This document shows, piece by piece, positions 44,581 through 53,909 of a DNA stretch of 64,000 bases. The stretch comes from Roseimaritima sediminicola. GTDB taxonomy: Bacteria; Planctomycetota; Planctomycetia; Pirellulales; Pirellulaceae. The notes under the pieces were generated by a model, which made no database searches, was not told where the DNA came from, and saw only the letters and a program-made list of their open reading frames with translations. Numbering within the stretch: position 1 is the first letter of the stretch; the number at the start of each line of letters is the position of its first letter. The stretch covers positions 18,960 to 82,959 of the forward strand of contig NZ_WIAD01000027.1 in assembly GCF_009618275.1 (NCBI RefSeq). Direction: 5' to 3'. The position numbers were made by a program, and so were the translations under genes.

Positions 44581-44799
44581 TCAAGCCACCGGCTTGGATT
44601 TGGATTCCGCGTCGTGCGTGGCGACGTCGTCATGATCGCTGGTGTCGTTCATGCCGCCCTTGAACTCGTTGATGCTGCGACCCATGTTGCGCATCAACGA
44701 AGGCAGTCGCGAGCCACCGAACAGCAGCAGGGCGATAAACAATACGATCAGCATCTCAGGCATTCCGGGCATGCCAAACGCAAACAACAGGTGACTCAT
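44581..44799 (-). CDS. tatA: Twin-arginine translocase subunit TatA
   Basis: A 72-residue TatA-type protein: an N-terminal helix (EMLIVLFIALLLFGGSRLPSLMR) with the Phe-Gly hinge, then the amphipathic segment GRSINEFKGGMND. It probably forms one transcription unit with the TatA/B-like gene downstream. A good sigma-70-type promoter with a palindrome over its -35 element lies about 50 bases upstream (44848-44875). Confidence 0.9.
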   Translation of the reverse strand: MSHLLFAFGMPGMPEMLIVLFIALLLFGGSRLPSLMRNMGRSINEFKGGMNDTSDHDDVATHDAESKSKPVA

Positions 44800-44847
44800 A
44801 AAACGCTCATGCGAATGGAGAATGTTAGGCGGGAGGGGTCTGTTTCT

Positions 44848-44875
44848 ATTTTATTGACACAACCCAGGGTGTCAA
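44848..44875 (-). promoter_or_regulatory. Promoter of the tat genes with overlapping palindrome
   Basis: On the minus strand, TTGACA (44875-44870) and TAAAAT (44853-44848) are 16 bases apart, close to the sigma-70 consensus and rare in this GC-rich DNA. The -35 element is part of a perfect 7-base inverted repeat, TTGACAC-N8-GTGTCAA (44854-44875), which could be an operator. Confidence 0.6.
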
Positions 44876-44957
44876 AGGAAGAATCCGAGGGGAACGCGAC
44901 GGAATCCCCCGGGATGCGGGTCCTGACGGTTGCGGAAAGCCCGCGGTTTGAAGGGAA

Positions 44958-45269
44958 TTACAACCAATCCTGCAGCCGATCGAGGGCCACCATCAACTGG
45001 TTCCACTCGGTCACCACCTGGAAAGTGGGCAAAGTGTCGCAGTCGTCGCGGTCGAAGCCCTGTTCGCTCAAGCGGATCGTGGCGTCCAGGATGAAAACCT
45101 CGCCCTTGCCGGCCTGAGCCGCCTTGGCTTCGGGCGTTGCCAGGGCATCGTCGTAGGTGGGGATGACCTGTTGCATGGCTTTGTGAACGGCCCACAGCGC
45201 GGCTCGCTGGGCGTCCTCGGCCGAAACAACCGTACGAACAGTTCCCGATTGGATGTAGTACTTGGGCAT
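44958..45269 (-). CDS. Small protein of unknown function
   Basis: A 103-residue soluble protein (MPKYYIQSGTVRTVVSAEDAQRAAL at the N-terminus, LPTFQVVTEWNQLMVALDRLQDW at the C-terminus). It is a mixed alpha/beta sequence with no signal peptide or metal motif, and I do not recognise a named family. It lies between folC and the tat genes, all on the minus strand, but gaps of over 100 bases argue against one operon. Confidence 0.7.
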   Translation of the reverse strand: MPKYYIQSGTVRTVVSAEDAQRAALWAVHKAMQQVIPTYDDALATPEAKAAQAGKGEVFILDATIRLSEQGFDRDDCDTLPTFQVVTEWNQLMVALDRLQDWL

Positions 45270-45394
45270 GCAAAGAGTTCCTTGACCGAGGGGGATCGAG
45301 CGGACAACCGGCCGGCGCGTACGATTCGCGTCATGGCCCAGCGAACGCGGCTCGCCGCATCGCTGTTAGGAGGTATCGCCGCCCGGCGGACACC

Positions 45395-46948
45395 TTAGGT
45401 CACCAGTTGTGGGCGCAGTTCGGCGGCCAGGAAAAACGAGCCGCAGATGACCACCATGCCGTCGCCGCTGACGATCTCGGCCGCCTGCCGCAGCGCCGCG
45501 GCGGGATCGTCCAGGACCCGAATCGCGGGCGCCGCTCCTCGAGGGGGGATGGTGCAGGGAGATGCGAGCTCGGCGGGGACGGCGTCTTGCTCGTCTGGCC
45601 TGGGTGGGTTCCCACGCGCGGCCGCAAGCCGCCGGGCGACGGCGGCCAGTTCTGCCGGCGCACACCAGCGTGGATTGCCGTGAAACCGCGTCAGCAACAG
45701 GTGGTCGCAGGTCTCCAACAGGGGCCCGAGCTGGGCCGCGGGGTCCTTGTCGTGGCTGGTGCCAAACACCACGGCCACCGGGCCGGTGCTCCGCCGGCGG
45801 CGGACGACCGCACACAGGGCGGCGATCGATTCGGCGTTGTGAGCCGCGTCCAGCAGCACCGTCGGGCCGCCGGCCGCCGCCTGCAGCCGCAGCCGTTCGA
45901 TGCGGGCCGGGCAGACCACGGCGGCCAGACCGCGCCGCTGATCGGTCGGATCCGTCGCCAGAGACCCTTGCTGGGCCAGCACGTCCATGATCGCCAGGGC
46001 GACCGCGGCGTTTTGGGCTTGATGTTCCCCTTCCAGCGGAACCTGCCAGTCGTCGCGCTGCTGAAACGGAACGGTGTGGCTGACAAAATCAAAACGAGTG
46101 CCCCAGTGGGGGGCGAACCCGGTGAGGCGAGCATCGAAGTCGCGGCCTCGCTGCCACAGCCGAGCGCCGCACTGGTGGGCACGCCGGGCGATGACCGGGG
46201 CGGCCGGACCGTCGACAACGCCGCTGATCGCCGGCACGCCGGCCTTGAAAATACCGGCCTTCTCCGCGGCGATCTCCGCCAACGTATGGCCCAGGATGTG
46301 TTGGTGGTCCAGGCCGACCGAGGTGATAGCCGTGACCAAGGGCTGGCACACATTGGTACTGTCCAGCCGCCCGCCGAGGCCCACCTCTAGGACGGCCGCC
46401 CGGCAGCCCTGCGTGCGAAAGTGCACCAAGGCCATCGCCGTGGTCAGTTCAAAGAAGGTGGCCGCCGTGCCCTCGCCGCCCTCCTGCTGCAGCCGCTCGG
46501 CCGCCTGCCGGACCTGGTCGACCAGGGCGACCAGGTCCGCATCGGGACAGGGCTGGCCGTCGACGCGAAACCGTTCGCCCAAGCGGTTCAGGTGGGGGGA
46601 GGTATACAGCCCGGTGCGGTAGCCGCCGGCCGAAAGCATGGCGGCCACCATCGTCGCGGTGCTGCCTTTGCCCTTGGTGCCGGCGATGTGCACGATGTCC
46701 AGAGATCGGTCCGGATGGTCCAGCTGGCGCAACAACCCGCGCATCCGCTTCAGCCGGAACGGAAAGGGCTGGGCCGAGGCCGCCAAGCGTTCGTAATTGA
46801 TGCGGCCGTACAGGTAGCCCATGGCCTCGGCCAGCGAAGACTCCGCTGGGCGACCAGCATCCGAGCGGCCAGCATCCGAGCGGCCAGCGTGCGAGCGGCC
46901 AGTGTGCGGGGAGCCAGCGTGGGGGGGGCGTGTTGGTTCGTCTGCCAA
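45395..46948 (-). CDS. folC: Folylpolyglutamate / dihydrofolate synthase
   Basis: A 517-residue Mur-ligase-type enzyme that adds glutamate to folates. Motifs: P-loop HIAGTKGKGSTA (about 87-98), LYTSPHLNRLGERF, EVGLGGRLDSTN, and the C-terminal DAAHNAESI and VFGTSHDKD. The first 35 residues are an extra tail with repeats HAGRSDAGRSDAGR, coded by about four 15-base units (46854-46913); expression may instead start further in, near MGYLYGRINYERL. It is longer than most FolC proteins because of that tail and a loop near residue 480. Confidence 0.92.
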   Translation of the reverse strand: MADEPTRPPHAGSPHTGRSHAGRSDAGRSDAGRPAESSLAEAMGYLYGRINYERLAASAQPFPFRLKRMRGLLRQLDHPDRSLDIVHIAGTKGKGSTATMVAAMLSAGGYRTGLYTSPHLNRLGERFRVDGQPCPDADLVALVDQVRQAAERLQQEGGEGTAATFFELTTAMALVHFRTQGCRAAVLEVGLGGRLDSTNVCQPLVTAITSVGLDHQHILGHTLAEIAAEKAGIFKAGVPAISGVVDGPAAPVIARRAHQCGARLWQRGRDFDARLTGFAPHWGTRFDFVSHTVPFQQRDDWQVPLEGEHQAQNAAVALAIMDVLAQQGSLATDPTDQRRGLAAVVCPARIERLRLQAAAGGPTVLLDAAHNAESIAALCAVVRRRRSTGPVAVVFGTSHDKDPAAQLGPLLETCDHLLLTRFHGNPRWCAPAELAAVARRLAAARGNPPRPDEQDAVPAELASPCTIPPRGAAPAIRVLDDPAAALRQAAEIVSGDGMVVICGSFFLAAELRPQLVT

Positions 46949-47104
46949 TCCGTTTGCCTCGCGTTAAACCCGGTTTTCCGGAGCACGTCTGAAGATTCGA
47001 ATCCTATCCAGTTCCGACCGAACCGTCCCAGCGGTTGGGGCGTAACACCGCAGTAAGTCTATTCATCTAATGCCTCTCAATCGCACACCGCGGAAAGAAT
47101 CGCC

Positions 47105-48142
47105 GTGGAAACTAACACATCCGCCGTCGCTACCGAAGCTGCCCCTGCGTCCCCTGTGGAACGGGAGGTGGTGATTGAAACACGTAACCTGAGCAAGATA
47201 TACCGGGACTTTTGGGGCCGGAAGAAGGTTCAGGCTTTGAAAAGTTTGGACATCGAGGTCCAGAAGGGAGAGATCTTTGGTTTGCTGGGCCCCAACGGCA
47301 GCGGCAAATCGACGACGATCAAACTGATCCTGGGCCTGCTGTTTCCCACCAGTGGCCGCGTGCTGGTGTTCGACAAGGATGCCACGGAAACCCGCAAGAA
47401 CGAACGCATCGGTTACCTGCCCGAAGAATCCTATCTGTACAAATTCCTCACCGCCGAGGAAACGCTGGACTTCTACGGTCGCCTGTTCGACATGTCGGGC
47501 GAGGATCGGCGGCGGCGGGTCGAGGAGCTGATCAAGTTGGTCGGCCTGGAACACGCCCGGCATCGGCAACTGCGCGAGTACTCCAAAGGGATGACGCGCC
47601 GTGTCGGTCTGGCGCAGGCCCTGATCAACGACCCCGACCTGATCATGCTGGACGAACCGACCACCGGTTTGGACCCGATCGGGACCCGCGAGATGAAGGA
47701 CCTGATCCTGAACCTCCGGGATCAGGGCAAGACCGTGTTGTTGTGCAGCCACCAATTGGCCGACGTCCAGGACGTCTGCGACCGGGTGGCCATTTTGCAT
47801 CAGGGCGAACTCAAAGAATTGGGCCGCGTCAGCGACCTGTTGAAGGTGCAGGATGTGACCGAGGTGCACGCTCGCGGCTTGAGCGAACAGGCCAAGAGCG
47901 AGATCGCCGAAGTGATTCGCCGCCACGGTGGCGAAGTCGAATCGATCGACAATCCCACGGCCACGATGGAAGACCTGTTCCTGAACATCGTCCGCGAAAG
48001 CGAAGCTCGGCCGGGCGCGCGGCGCCTGTCGACCGCTGGCGACGACCCCGCGGCCTCCGCGGCCTCCGCGGCTCCGTCCGCTGAGCCGTCTGCGTCCGAC
48101 CAGCCCGCTTCGCCAAAACGTGACGGAGACGCTGCAGAATGA
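47105..48142 (+). CDS. ABC transporter ATP-binding protein
   Basis: A 345-residue ATPase of the ABC-2 (CcmA/DrrA-like) export class. Walker [11 protein letters not shown]-loop region [12 protein letters not shown], signature [14 protein letters not shown], Walker [14 protein letters not shown] and the switch histidine in LLCSHQLAD are all present. The C-terminal domain (about 240-300) ends in a low-complexity Ala/Pro/Ser tail. It starts with GTG at 47105, with GGAAAGA upstream. The stop overlaps the permease start by four bases (ATGA), so both are co-translated. Confidence 0.93.
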   Translation: METNTSAVATEAAPASPVEREVVIETRNLSKIYRDFWGRKKVQALKSLDIEVQKGEIFGLLGPNGSGKSTTIKLILGLLFPTSGRVLVFDKDATETRKNERIGYLPEESYLYKFLTAEETLDFYGRLFDMSGEDRRRRVEELIKLVGLEHARHRQLREYSKGMTRRVGLAQALINDPDLIMLDEPTTGLDPIGTREMKDLILNLRDQGKTVLLCSHQLADVQDVCDRVAILHQGELKELGRVSDLLKVQDVTEVHARGLSEQAKSEIAEVIRRHGGEVESIDNPTATMEDLFLNIVRESEARPGARRLSTAGDDPAASAASAAPSAEPSASDQPASPKRDGDAAE

Positions 48143-50043
48143 CGCTACAACCCGAAGATTTTTGGTCCTACGGCGAATGGCTGCTGCGGCCCAACGCGTT
48201 CCTGCGAAGCGCCTTGCTGCAGGGCGTCGTGTTGACGGTGCTGGCGATCCTGGTGGGATTGGTGCTGGGATATCTGTTGGCAGCCGCTCGCAAAGGCCCC
48301 AGCGAAGGTTTTTATGCCGTCGCCCGCGTGATCCGCGAGATGTTCGTGTTCGACCTGCCGGGCACGTCGGTCCGCCGCGTCTACGCGCTTTCTCGCTTGG
48401 CCTTCAAAGAAGCGATCCGCCGCCGCGTGCTGGTGGTTGCGGGCGTGTTTGTGGTGATCCTGCTGTTCGCCGGTTGGTACCTGAACCCCAAGAGTGATGA
48501 TCCGGCCCAGCTGTATATCAGCTTTGTGCTGACGGCCACCAATTACCTGATCCTGCTGCTGGCGTTGTTCATCAGTTGCTTCAGTATTCCCGCGGACATT
48601 CAGAACAAAACGCTGTACACGATCGTGACCAAACCGGTGCGACCCACCGAGATTGTGCTCGGGCGAATCTTCGGCTTTGCCGCCGTGGGAACCTGTCTGT
48701 TGGTGCCGATGGGATTGGCCAGTTATCTGTTTGTCAAAGGGGGCCTGAATCACGACCATGCCGGGATCCAGGAGATCGAACAGCAAGCCGATGGCACGTA
48801 TGTCGGCAAAACGACGTACGACCGGCATCACCAGCACACATTCACCCTGACGGCCGATGAAGCCGGAAACCTGGAAGGCGTCACCGATATCGCCCAGGGC
48901 CACCAGCATTCGATTACCAAGGCCGCCGATTCCGAGACGTACGTGATCGGTCCGCCCACCGGGGCCCTGACCGCCCGCGTGCCCTCCTACGGATCGCTGT
49001 ACTTCCTCAGCCGAACCGGTCAGCGGAGCGAGCAAGGGATCGACACCGGCCAGGAAAAAGGGGATGGCGGCTACGGTAGCGCGGGCCTGGAACGGCTGAT
49101 CGGGCGGACGTCGCAGGCCAACCGGATCGAGTTCGGGTACGTCGAAGGTGGGAACCTGAGTGCCGGGATCTATACCTTCGATGACGTCACGCCGGGTCGC
49201 TATCAGGACGGTTTGCCGCTGCAGATGAACCTGCGAGCCTACCGGGCGCACAAGGGAAAAATCGATCGCGGTCTCCGCGGTACCGTGACGCTGCGAAACC
49301 CCGACACCGGCGCCGCCAGCAACGCCCTGACCTTCATCGTCGACGAGTACGAAGTGGACGAGTTGATGATCCCCGAGACGCTGGCCGGTAACGACGGGCA
49401 ACGCAATCGGGACCTGAATCTGTTCGAAGATCTGGTCAACGAAAACGGCCAACTGCAACTGGAAATCCGCTGTCTCGACCGCGGCCAGTACCTGGGTATG
49501 ACCCAGGGCGATGTGTTCCTCAAGCCTCGAGAAAATCCCTTCGCCTGGAACTTTGCCAAGGCCTACATCTCGATCTGGTTGCAGATGATCATGGTGATCT
49601 CCTTCGGCGTGATGTTCAGCACGTTTTTAAACGGTGCGGTCGCCATGCTGTTGACCTTGGTCTGTGTCCTGCTGGGCTTTTCGGCCGAAACGATTTATGA
49701 CGTGCGGCACCATATCGACATCAATAAACCCATGGGCGGCGGCCCCTTGGAATCGATGATTCGCATCGCCAAGCAGGACGCGATGACGACCGAACTGGAC
49801 GTCGATACGCTGACCAGCAAGATCGTCAAAGGCGTCGACACGGTCATCGTGTACAGCATGGATGTGGTGGCGACGTCGCTTCCGAATCTTCCCAAGATGG
49901 TCGAAACCGCCGAGTACGCGGCCAATGGGTTCGACATCTTTGGCAGCCTGCTTGCGCGTCACGCGACGACCACGCTGGCGTATTTATTATTAACATTCTT
50001 TGTTAGCTATTTCTGTCTTAAGACTAGGGAGATTGCGGCGTGA
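48139..50043 (+). CDS. ABC-2 type permease with large extracytoplasmic domain
   Basis: A 634-residue membrane partner of the preceding ATPase. Helices cluster at both ends: residues 28-48, 94-115, 130-155 and 170-195, and again 470-525 and 605-630. Between them lies a hydrophilic domain of about 270 residues, mostly beta-rich, with three His clusters ([12 protein letters not shown] and QGHQHSI). The [20 protein letters not shown] block is characteristic of ABC-2 permeases. The start overlaps the ATPase stop, and the stop overlaps the next gene start. The substrate is unknown. Confidence 0.88.
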   Translation: MTLQPEDFWSYGEWLLRPNAFLRSALLQGVVLTVLAILVGLVLGYLLAAARKGPSEGFYAVARVIREMFVFDLPGTSVRRVYALSRLAFKEAIRRRVLVVAGVFVVILLFAGWYLNPKSDDPAQLYISFVLTATNYLILLLALFISCFSIPADIQNKTLYTIVTKPVRPTEIVLGRIFGFAAVGTCLLVPMGLASYLFVKGGLNHDHAGIQEIEQQADGTYVGKTTYDRHHQHTFTLTADEAGNLEGVTDIAQGHQHSITKAADSETYVIGPPTGALTARVPSYGSLYFLSRTGQRSEQGIDTGQEKGDGGYGSAGLERLIGRTSQANRIEFGYVEGGNLSAGIYTFDDVTPGRYQDGLPLQMNLRAYRAHKGKIDRGLRGTVTLRNPDTGAASNALTFIVDEYEVDELMIPETLAGNDGQRNRDLNLFEDLVNENGQLQLEIRCLDRGQYLGMTQGDVFLKPRENPFAWNFAKAYISIWLQMIMVISFGVMFSTFLNGAVAMLLTLVCVLLGFSAETIYDVRHHIDINKPMGGGPLESMIRIAKQDAMTTELDVDTLTSKIVKGVDTVIVYSMDVVATSLPNLPKMVETAEYAANGFDIFGSLLARHATTTLAYLLLTFFVSYFCLKTREIAA

Positions 50044-51992
50044 ACCTGTCGCATGGCCTGACCAACAAACTGGTCTACCTGGCAATTTTGATCCTGATGT
50101 TGATCCCGCTGTTTCTGTTGGGCCAACCCAGCAGTGGCGGTGGCGAACGCTCCGGTGGCCAGCTGACGCAGATGCGTGATGACTTTGATATCTCGGTCGC
50201 GGACCTGGGCGAAATCAACCCGGCCAGCGAGACGATGAAGCTGTCGACGTTGGGCCTTCGCGGTCCGGCCGTGACGCTGCTGTGGAATAAGGCGCACGAC
50301 CAACAGGTCGCCCACCAGTGGGATCGCTATCGGGCCACGCTGAACAATATCTCGCTGCTGCAGCCCCACTTCGAAAAGGTTTGGGAATTCCAAGCCCATA
50401 ACCTCTCCTACAATATCTCGGCCCAGTTCGACGATTACCGGCAGCGTTATGCCTGGGTGACCGGCGGCACCGAGTACCTGAGCAAAGGTGTGCGGCAAAA
50501 CCGCAAGGCCCCGGCCTTGGTCTGGCATACCGGTTGGTACTACGGCCAGAAACTGGGGATGTCGGACGAGAAGAAGGAATTCCGCGAGCTGTTCCGCGAC
50601 GACAAACCGCTGCACGAACGCATCCGTGCCGAAGGGATCGACATGGACAGCAACGAGACGCTGGGTCCGGACCGCAAACCCGACAACTGGTTGGTCGGCC
50701 GCCAATGGCTCCAGCGCGGTTATCGTATGACCCGCGAAGGCGGGATTCCGCTGCGCCGCAAAACCCCGCTGCACTTCTACGAGACCGGGCCCAAATGGCT
50801 GTTCAACTACGCGATCGCCATCGAACGCGAAGGCGAATTGTCCGATGCTGCCCAGCGAGCTTGGCAGAACGCCAGCAGTGGCTGGGACGAATACAGCCAA
50901 TTGACCATCCCCACGACCGCCGAGTTCACGATCCGGCTGGGCGAACTGGAAGAGCTGCGGCGGAAGATCGAAGAACAGGAAGCGGAGTTCGAAACGCTGA
51001 CCGGTGGCTTGAAGGAAAAGATTCGGGCCGAGCGGCTGGCGGACCTGGGGGACGAACAGAAAAAACTGATGGCCATCCCCGCCGAAGAACGCAACGAACG
51101 GCAGAACCTAGAGGTGGCGGACCTGCAGCGAAACATCACCCCCTCGGCGATGGAAGTCGCGCAGAGCATGCCGCGCGAAAAGAAGGTCGAAGCCCTGGAA
51201 CTGGCCGATGCGATTACCCTCTCCAAACGACGCCTCGACAAAGTCGTCGGCTACCGGCAACAGGTCAACTTCGATTACTGGGCGACCCGCGCCGCAGCCG
51301 AACAGACCGACGAAATGCTCGAAGCCCGACGCCTGGTCTATGAAGCCGAACAGTTGATGGACGAAGCCAAACTGGACCAGGCGATCGAGAAATACGATCA
51401 GGCGTGGGGCAAGTGGGCCGCCGTCTTTGACGAGTACCCGCTGCTGACGTTCGACAACAGTAGCGACGACCTGATGGATTCGCTCGAACGCTACCAAGAA
51501 GCCATCGATAGCGAAGAATTCGGCGAGGATTTCCCCCTGAAAGAATTCGTCGCCATGCGTGAGTCCGGTGCGATGGACGTGGAACACTACCATCAACTGG
51601 TCCAGGAACAACGCGACCGCAACGCCGAACAGGACGGACGCGACAAAGTCCTCGACCTGGACTTCCAGCAGATGATGCTGGAAGCCCAAAAGTCCAACCA
51701 GACCGCCGAGGGTGACGAGGCGGCCGAGGACGAAGCGGCGGCCGAGAGTGACGAGGCGGTCGAGGGTGAAGCAGCGGCTGAGGGTGAAACGGCGGCCGAG
51801 GGTGAAGCAGCGGCCGAAGAGGAAGCCCCGGCGCCGATGGAAAGCGAGCCCGCCGAAGCTGACGAAGCTGACGAAGCCGAAGCTGACGAGCCCGCCGATG
51901 CTGACGAGGCTGCCGAAGCCGGTGAACCGGACGAGTCGGCGGAAGACGAAGGCGAGCCGGAAGTTGAGGAAGTGGAAGCGGCCGAGCAGTAA
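50040..51992 (+). CDS. Membrane-anchored coiled-coil protein of the ABC-2 operon
   Basis: A 650-residue protein with one N-terminal membrane helix (LVYLAILILMLIPLFLLG). A conserved-looking extracytoplasmic domain follows (GLRGPAVTLLWNKAHDQQ, YISAQFDDYRQRYAWVTGG-like segment, GYRMTREGGIPLRRKTPLHF), then coiled coils (about 290-370 and 410-460), and a very acidic Glu/Ala-rich tail (about 550-650). It begins four bases inside the permease gene. I recall similar proteins after this ABC pair in other planctomycetes; the role, perhaps an accessory subunit, is inferred from position. Confidence 0.75.
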   Translation: MNLSHGLTNKLVYLAILILMLIPLFLLGQPSSGGGERSGGQLTQMRDDFDISVADLGEINPASETMKLSTLGLRGPAVTLLWNKAHDQQVAHQWDRYRATLNNISLLQPHFEKVWEFQAHNLSYNISAQFDDYRQRYAWVTGGTEYLSKGVRQNRKAPALVWHTGWYYGQKLGMSDEKKEFRELFRDDKPLHERIRAEGIDMDSNETLGPDRKPDNWLVGRQWLQRGYRMTREGGIPLRRKTPLHFYETGPKWLFNYAIAIEREGELSDAAQRAWQNASSGWDEYSQLTIPTTAEFTIRLGELEELRRKIEEQEAEFETLTGGLKEKIRAERLADLGDEQKKLMAIPAEERNERQNLEVADLQRNITPSAMEVAQSMPREKKVEALELADAITLSKRRLDKVVGYRQQVNFDYWATRAAAEQTDEMLEARRLVYEAEQLMDEAKLDQAIEKYDQAWGKWAAVFDEYPLLTFDNSSDDLMDSLERYQEAIDSEEFGEDFPLKEFVAMRESGAMDVEHYHQLVQEQRDRNAEQDGRDKVLDLDFQQMMLEAQKSNQTAEGDEAAEDEAAAESDEAVEGEAAAEGETAAEGEAAAEEEAPAPMESEPAEADEADEAEADEPADADEAAEAGEPDESAEDEGEPEVEEVEAAEQ

Positions 51993-51999
51993 CCGCAAG

Positions 52000-52062
52000 G
52001 AAGTCGCCAGACTTTGGACCCTCTACCCCTTTTGATCCAATTCCCCGGCTGAGATCGGCTAA
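52000..52062. repeat. Dispersed CGCCAGACTTTGGA element
   Basis: AAGTCGCCAGACTTTGGACC is followed by a diverged partner ending GAGATCGGCTAAG. It is a member of the family at 6916, placed between convergent stops at 51992 and 52153. Confidence 0.7.
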
Positions 52063-52105
52063 GCACGTCGGCATAAATCTTTCGGTGAAACCCCGCGACA
52101 ACACC

Positions 52106-52122
52106 CTCCCGCGCAGCGGGAG
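52106..52122. terminator. Possible bidirectional hairpin
   Basis: A 7-base perfect stem (CTCCCGC with GCGGGAG) and a 3-base loop lie between convergent genes. A clear T run is missing on either side, so this is a weak call. Confidence 0.4.
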
Positions 52123-52152
52123 AATAAAGCCGAATGAAATGTTGCGACGTGC

Positions 52153-53814
52153 TTAACCGATCTTGGCGGCGGATTCCAGCAGCGAGACGAACAGCGGCAA
52201 CAGCTGCTTTTTGCGGCTGACGACCTTGTCCAGCTTGTACAGCCGCAGGTCCACGCGGGGATAATTAATTTCCTCCCAGCACGCCGGTTCGCGAGACATC
52301 AACAGCAGGCTGCCGTTGGAGACGATGTCGGTAACCATCAGGGCGGAAAAGTCCAGGTTCCGCTCGGCCGTCATCTGCTCCAGCGCCTCACGCAGCTCGT
52401 TCTTGCGGCTCCAGAACAGGTCGAATCCGATTTCCTCGATCTGGGAAATCGAAAAACGATGGCCCTGTTCTTCGAACTCCTTGCAGTCCTCGCGGACCAC
52501 CTGGTCGGCTTTGCTGACCCGCAGGGCCGACCCGGTTTCGAAGAAGCTTTTGGCAAAGCTTTCCAGATCGGTTTCGCAGAACCCTTCCAGCCATTTCAGG
52601 GTCTCGCGATCCACATCGGTCGTCGTCGGCGAGCGCAAAAACAGGGTGTCGGAGATGAGCCCCGAGGCCATGCACAGGGCCATGCCCGGCGTCGGGTCGA
52701 TGCCCAGCGTGCGGTAACGCTGGGCGACCAGGGTGCAGGTCGACCCCACCGGTTCCATGATGAAACGGATCGGCTGTGAACTGCGGAGACTGCCGCCCAG
52801 GCGGTGATGGTCCAACACCTCCAGAATCTCCGCTCCTTCGGCGCCGTCGACCGCTTGGCCCAGTTCGTTGTGGTCGACCAGGACCAAACGCGGCTTGGGC
52901 GGATTGATCAAATCGGACTTCGACAGCACACCGATCAGGCGTTTGTCGTCGTCCAGAACCGGAAACACGGGCTGGACCGTGCGCGAGATCTGCTGCTGGG
53001 CTTCCTCGATCGGCTGCTTGGCCGACAACGTCACGTACTCGCGATCGATGGCCGGTGTGATCCGCCGGGCGGACTTGATCCGCATCGTCGTCGTGGCCGT
53101 GTCGTAGGGGCTGACGATCACCGTCACGCCGTTGGCCTGCGCGATCTGCAGCAGACCCGGCGAGAGTTCAAAACCGCCGGTGATCACCAAGCCGCGGACG
53201 TTGCGTTCCAGGGCCGGCAACTGGATCGTCGGCCGGTCGCCGCTGACCACCAGCGTGTCCTCGGCCGGCAACAGATCCAGTTTCTCCACAAACCTGCCGG
53301 CACTCATCGCCCCGACCATCACCTGCACGTCCTGGGGACGATGCGCATCGACTTCGTTCAGGTAATGTCCGTCGAACGAGCGCCGGATTTTTTCCATGCT
53401 GGACGATACGACGCGGGCCACGCGGGCATCCCGGTCGCCATCGAAAACCAACTCCAACACGTCCAACAGACTCAAGACGCCCACCAGATCGTCCTGGTCG
53501 TTCAACACCGGAATCGAACGCAGTTCGTGTTCCTTCAGACGGTGGTAAACCTCGTAGAAGACTTCGTCATCGCGAGCGGTAACGATGTTGTGGTGGCAGA
53601 CATCCTCGACTTCCGGCCGCACGTCCATGATGATCCGTGGCGGTTCCAGGTTGCACTTTTTCAGCGCGAACTCGGTCCGGCGGTTGGTCGGTCCGCAGCA
53701 CGCGGCGACCGCATCGGGATGGGTGGTTTTGCGGAGCAGTTCGGCGTAGGCCAACGCCGAACAAATCGCATCGGTGTCAGGATTGCGATGGCCAAAAACC
53801 AAGACGGTCATCAA
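52153..53814 (-). CDS. Family II inorganic pyrophosphatase with CBS and DRTGG domains
   Basis: A 553-residue DHH-superfamily enzyme that splits pyrophosphate using manganese or cobalt. The catalytic DHH parts are GHRNPDTDAICSA (His9, Asp13, Asp15), LVDHNELGQA and EVLDHHRLGG, with the DHHA2 domain at the C-terminus (ending SRKKQLLPLF). Inserted after the first block are a CBS motif (IVTARDDEVFYEVYHRLKEHELRSIPVLND), a DRTGG domain (VMVGAMSAGRFVEKL) and a second CBS motif (FPVLDDDKRLIGVLS). In known relatives these bind adenine nucleotides and control activity. The start may be the second ATG at 53811. Confidence 0.92.
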   Translation of the reverse strand: MMTVLVFGHRNPDTDAICSALAYAELLRKTTHPDAVAACCGPTNRRTEFALKKCNLEPPRIIMDVRPEVEDVCHHNIVTARDDEVFYEVYHRLKEHELRSIPVLNDQDDLVGVLSLLDVLELVFDGDRDARVARVVSSSMEKIRRSFDGHYLNEVDAHRPQDVQVMVGAMSAGRFVEKLDLLPAEDTLVVSGDRPTIQLPALERNVRGLVITGGFELSPGLLQIAQANGVTVIVSPYDTATTTMRIKSARRITPAIDREYVTLSAKQPIEEAQQQISRTVQPVFPVLDDDKRLIGVLSKSDLINPPKPRLVLVDHNELGQAVDGAEGAEILEVLDHHRLGGSLRSSQPIRFIMEPVGSTCTLVAQRYRTLGIDPTPGMALCMASGLISDTLFLRSPTTTDVDRETLKWLEGFCETDLESFAKSFFETGSALRVSKADQVVREDCKEFEEQGHRFSISQIEEIGFDLFWSRKNELREALEQMTAERNLDFSALMVTDIVSNGSLLLMSREPACWEEINYPRVDLRLYKLDKVVSRKKQLLPLFVSLLESAAKIG

Positions 53815-53909
53815 AAAGTCCGGCGTCTGCTGTTCGAGGAGAGAGCGGTTGAGGGTGGGGACGCGTTCATTGTATCGCGAACCGTCCCCGTCGCAGCCAG
53901 CCTCTCAGA

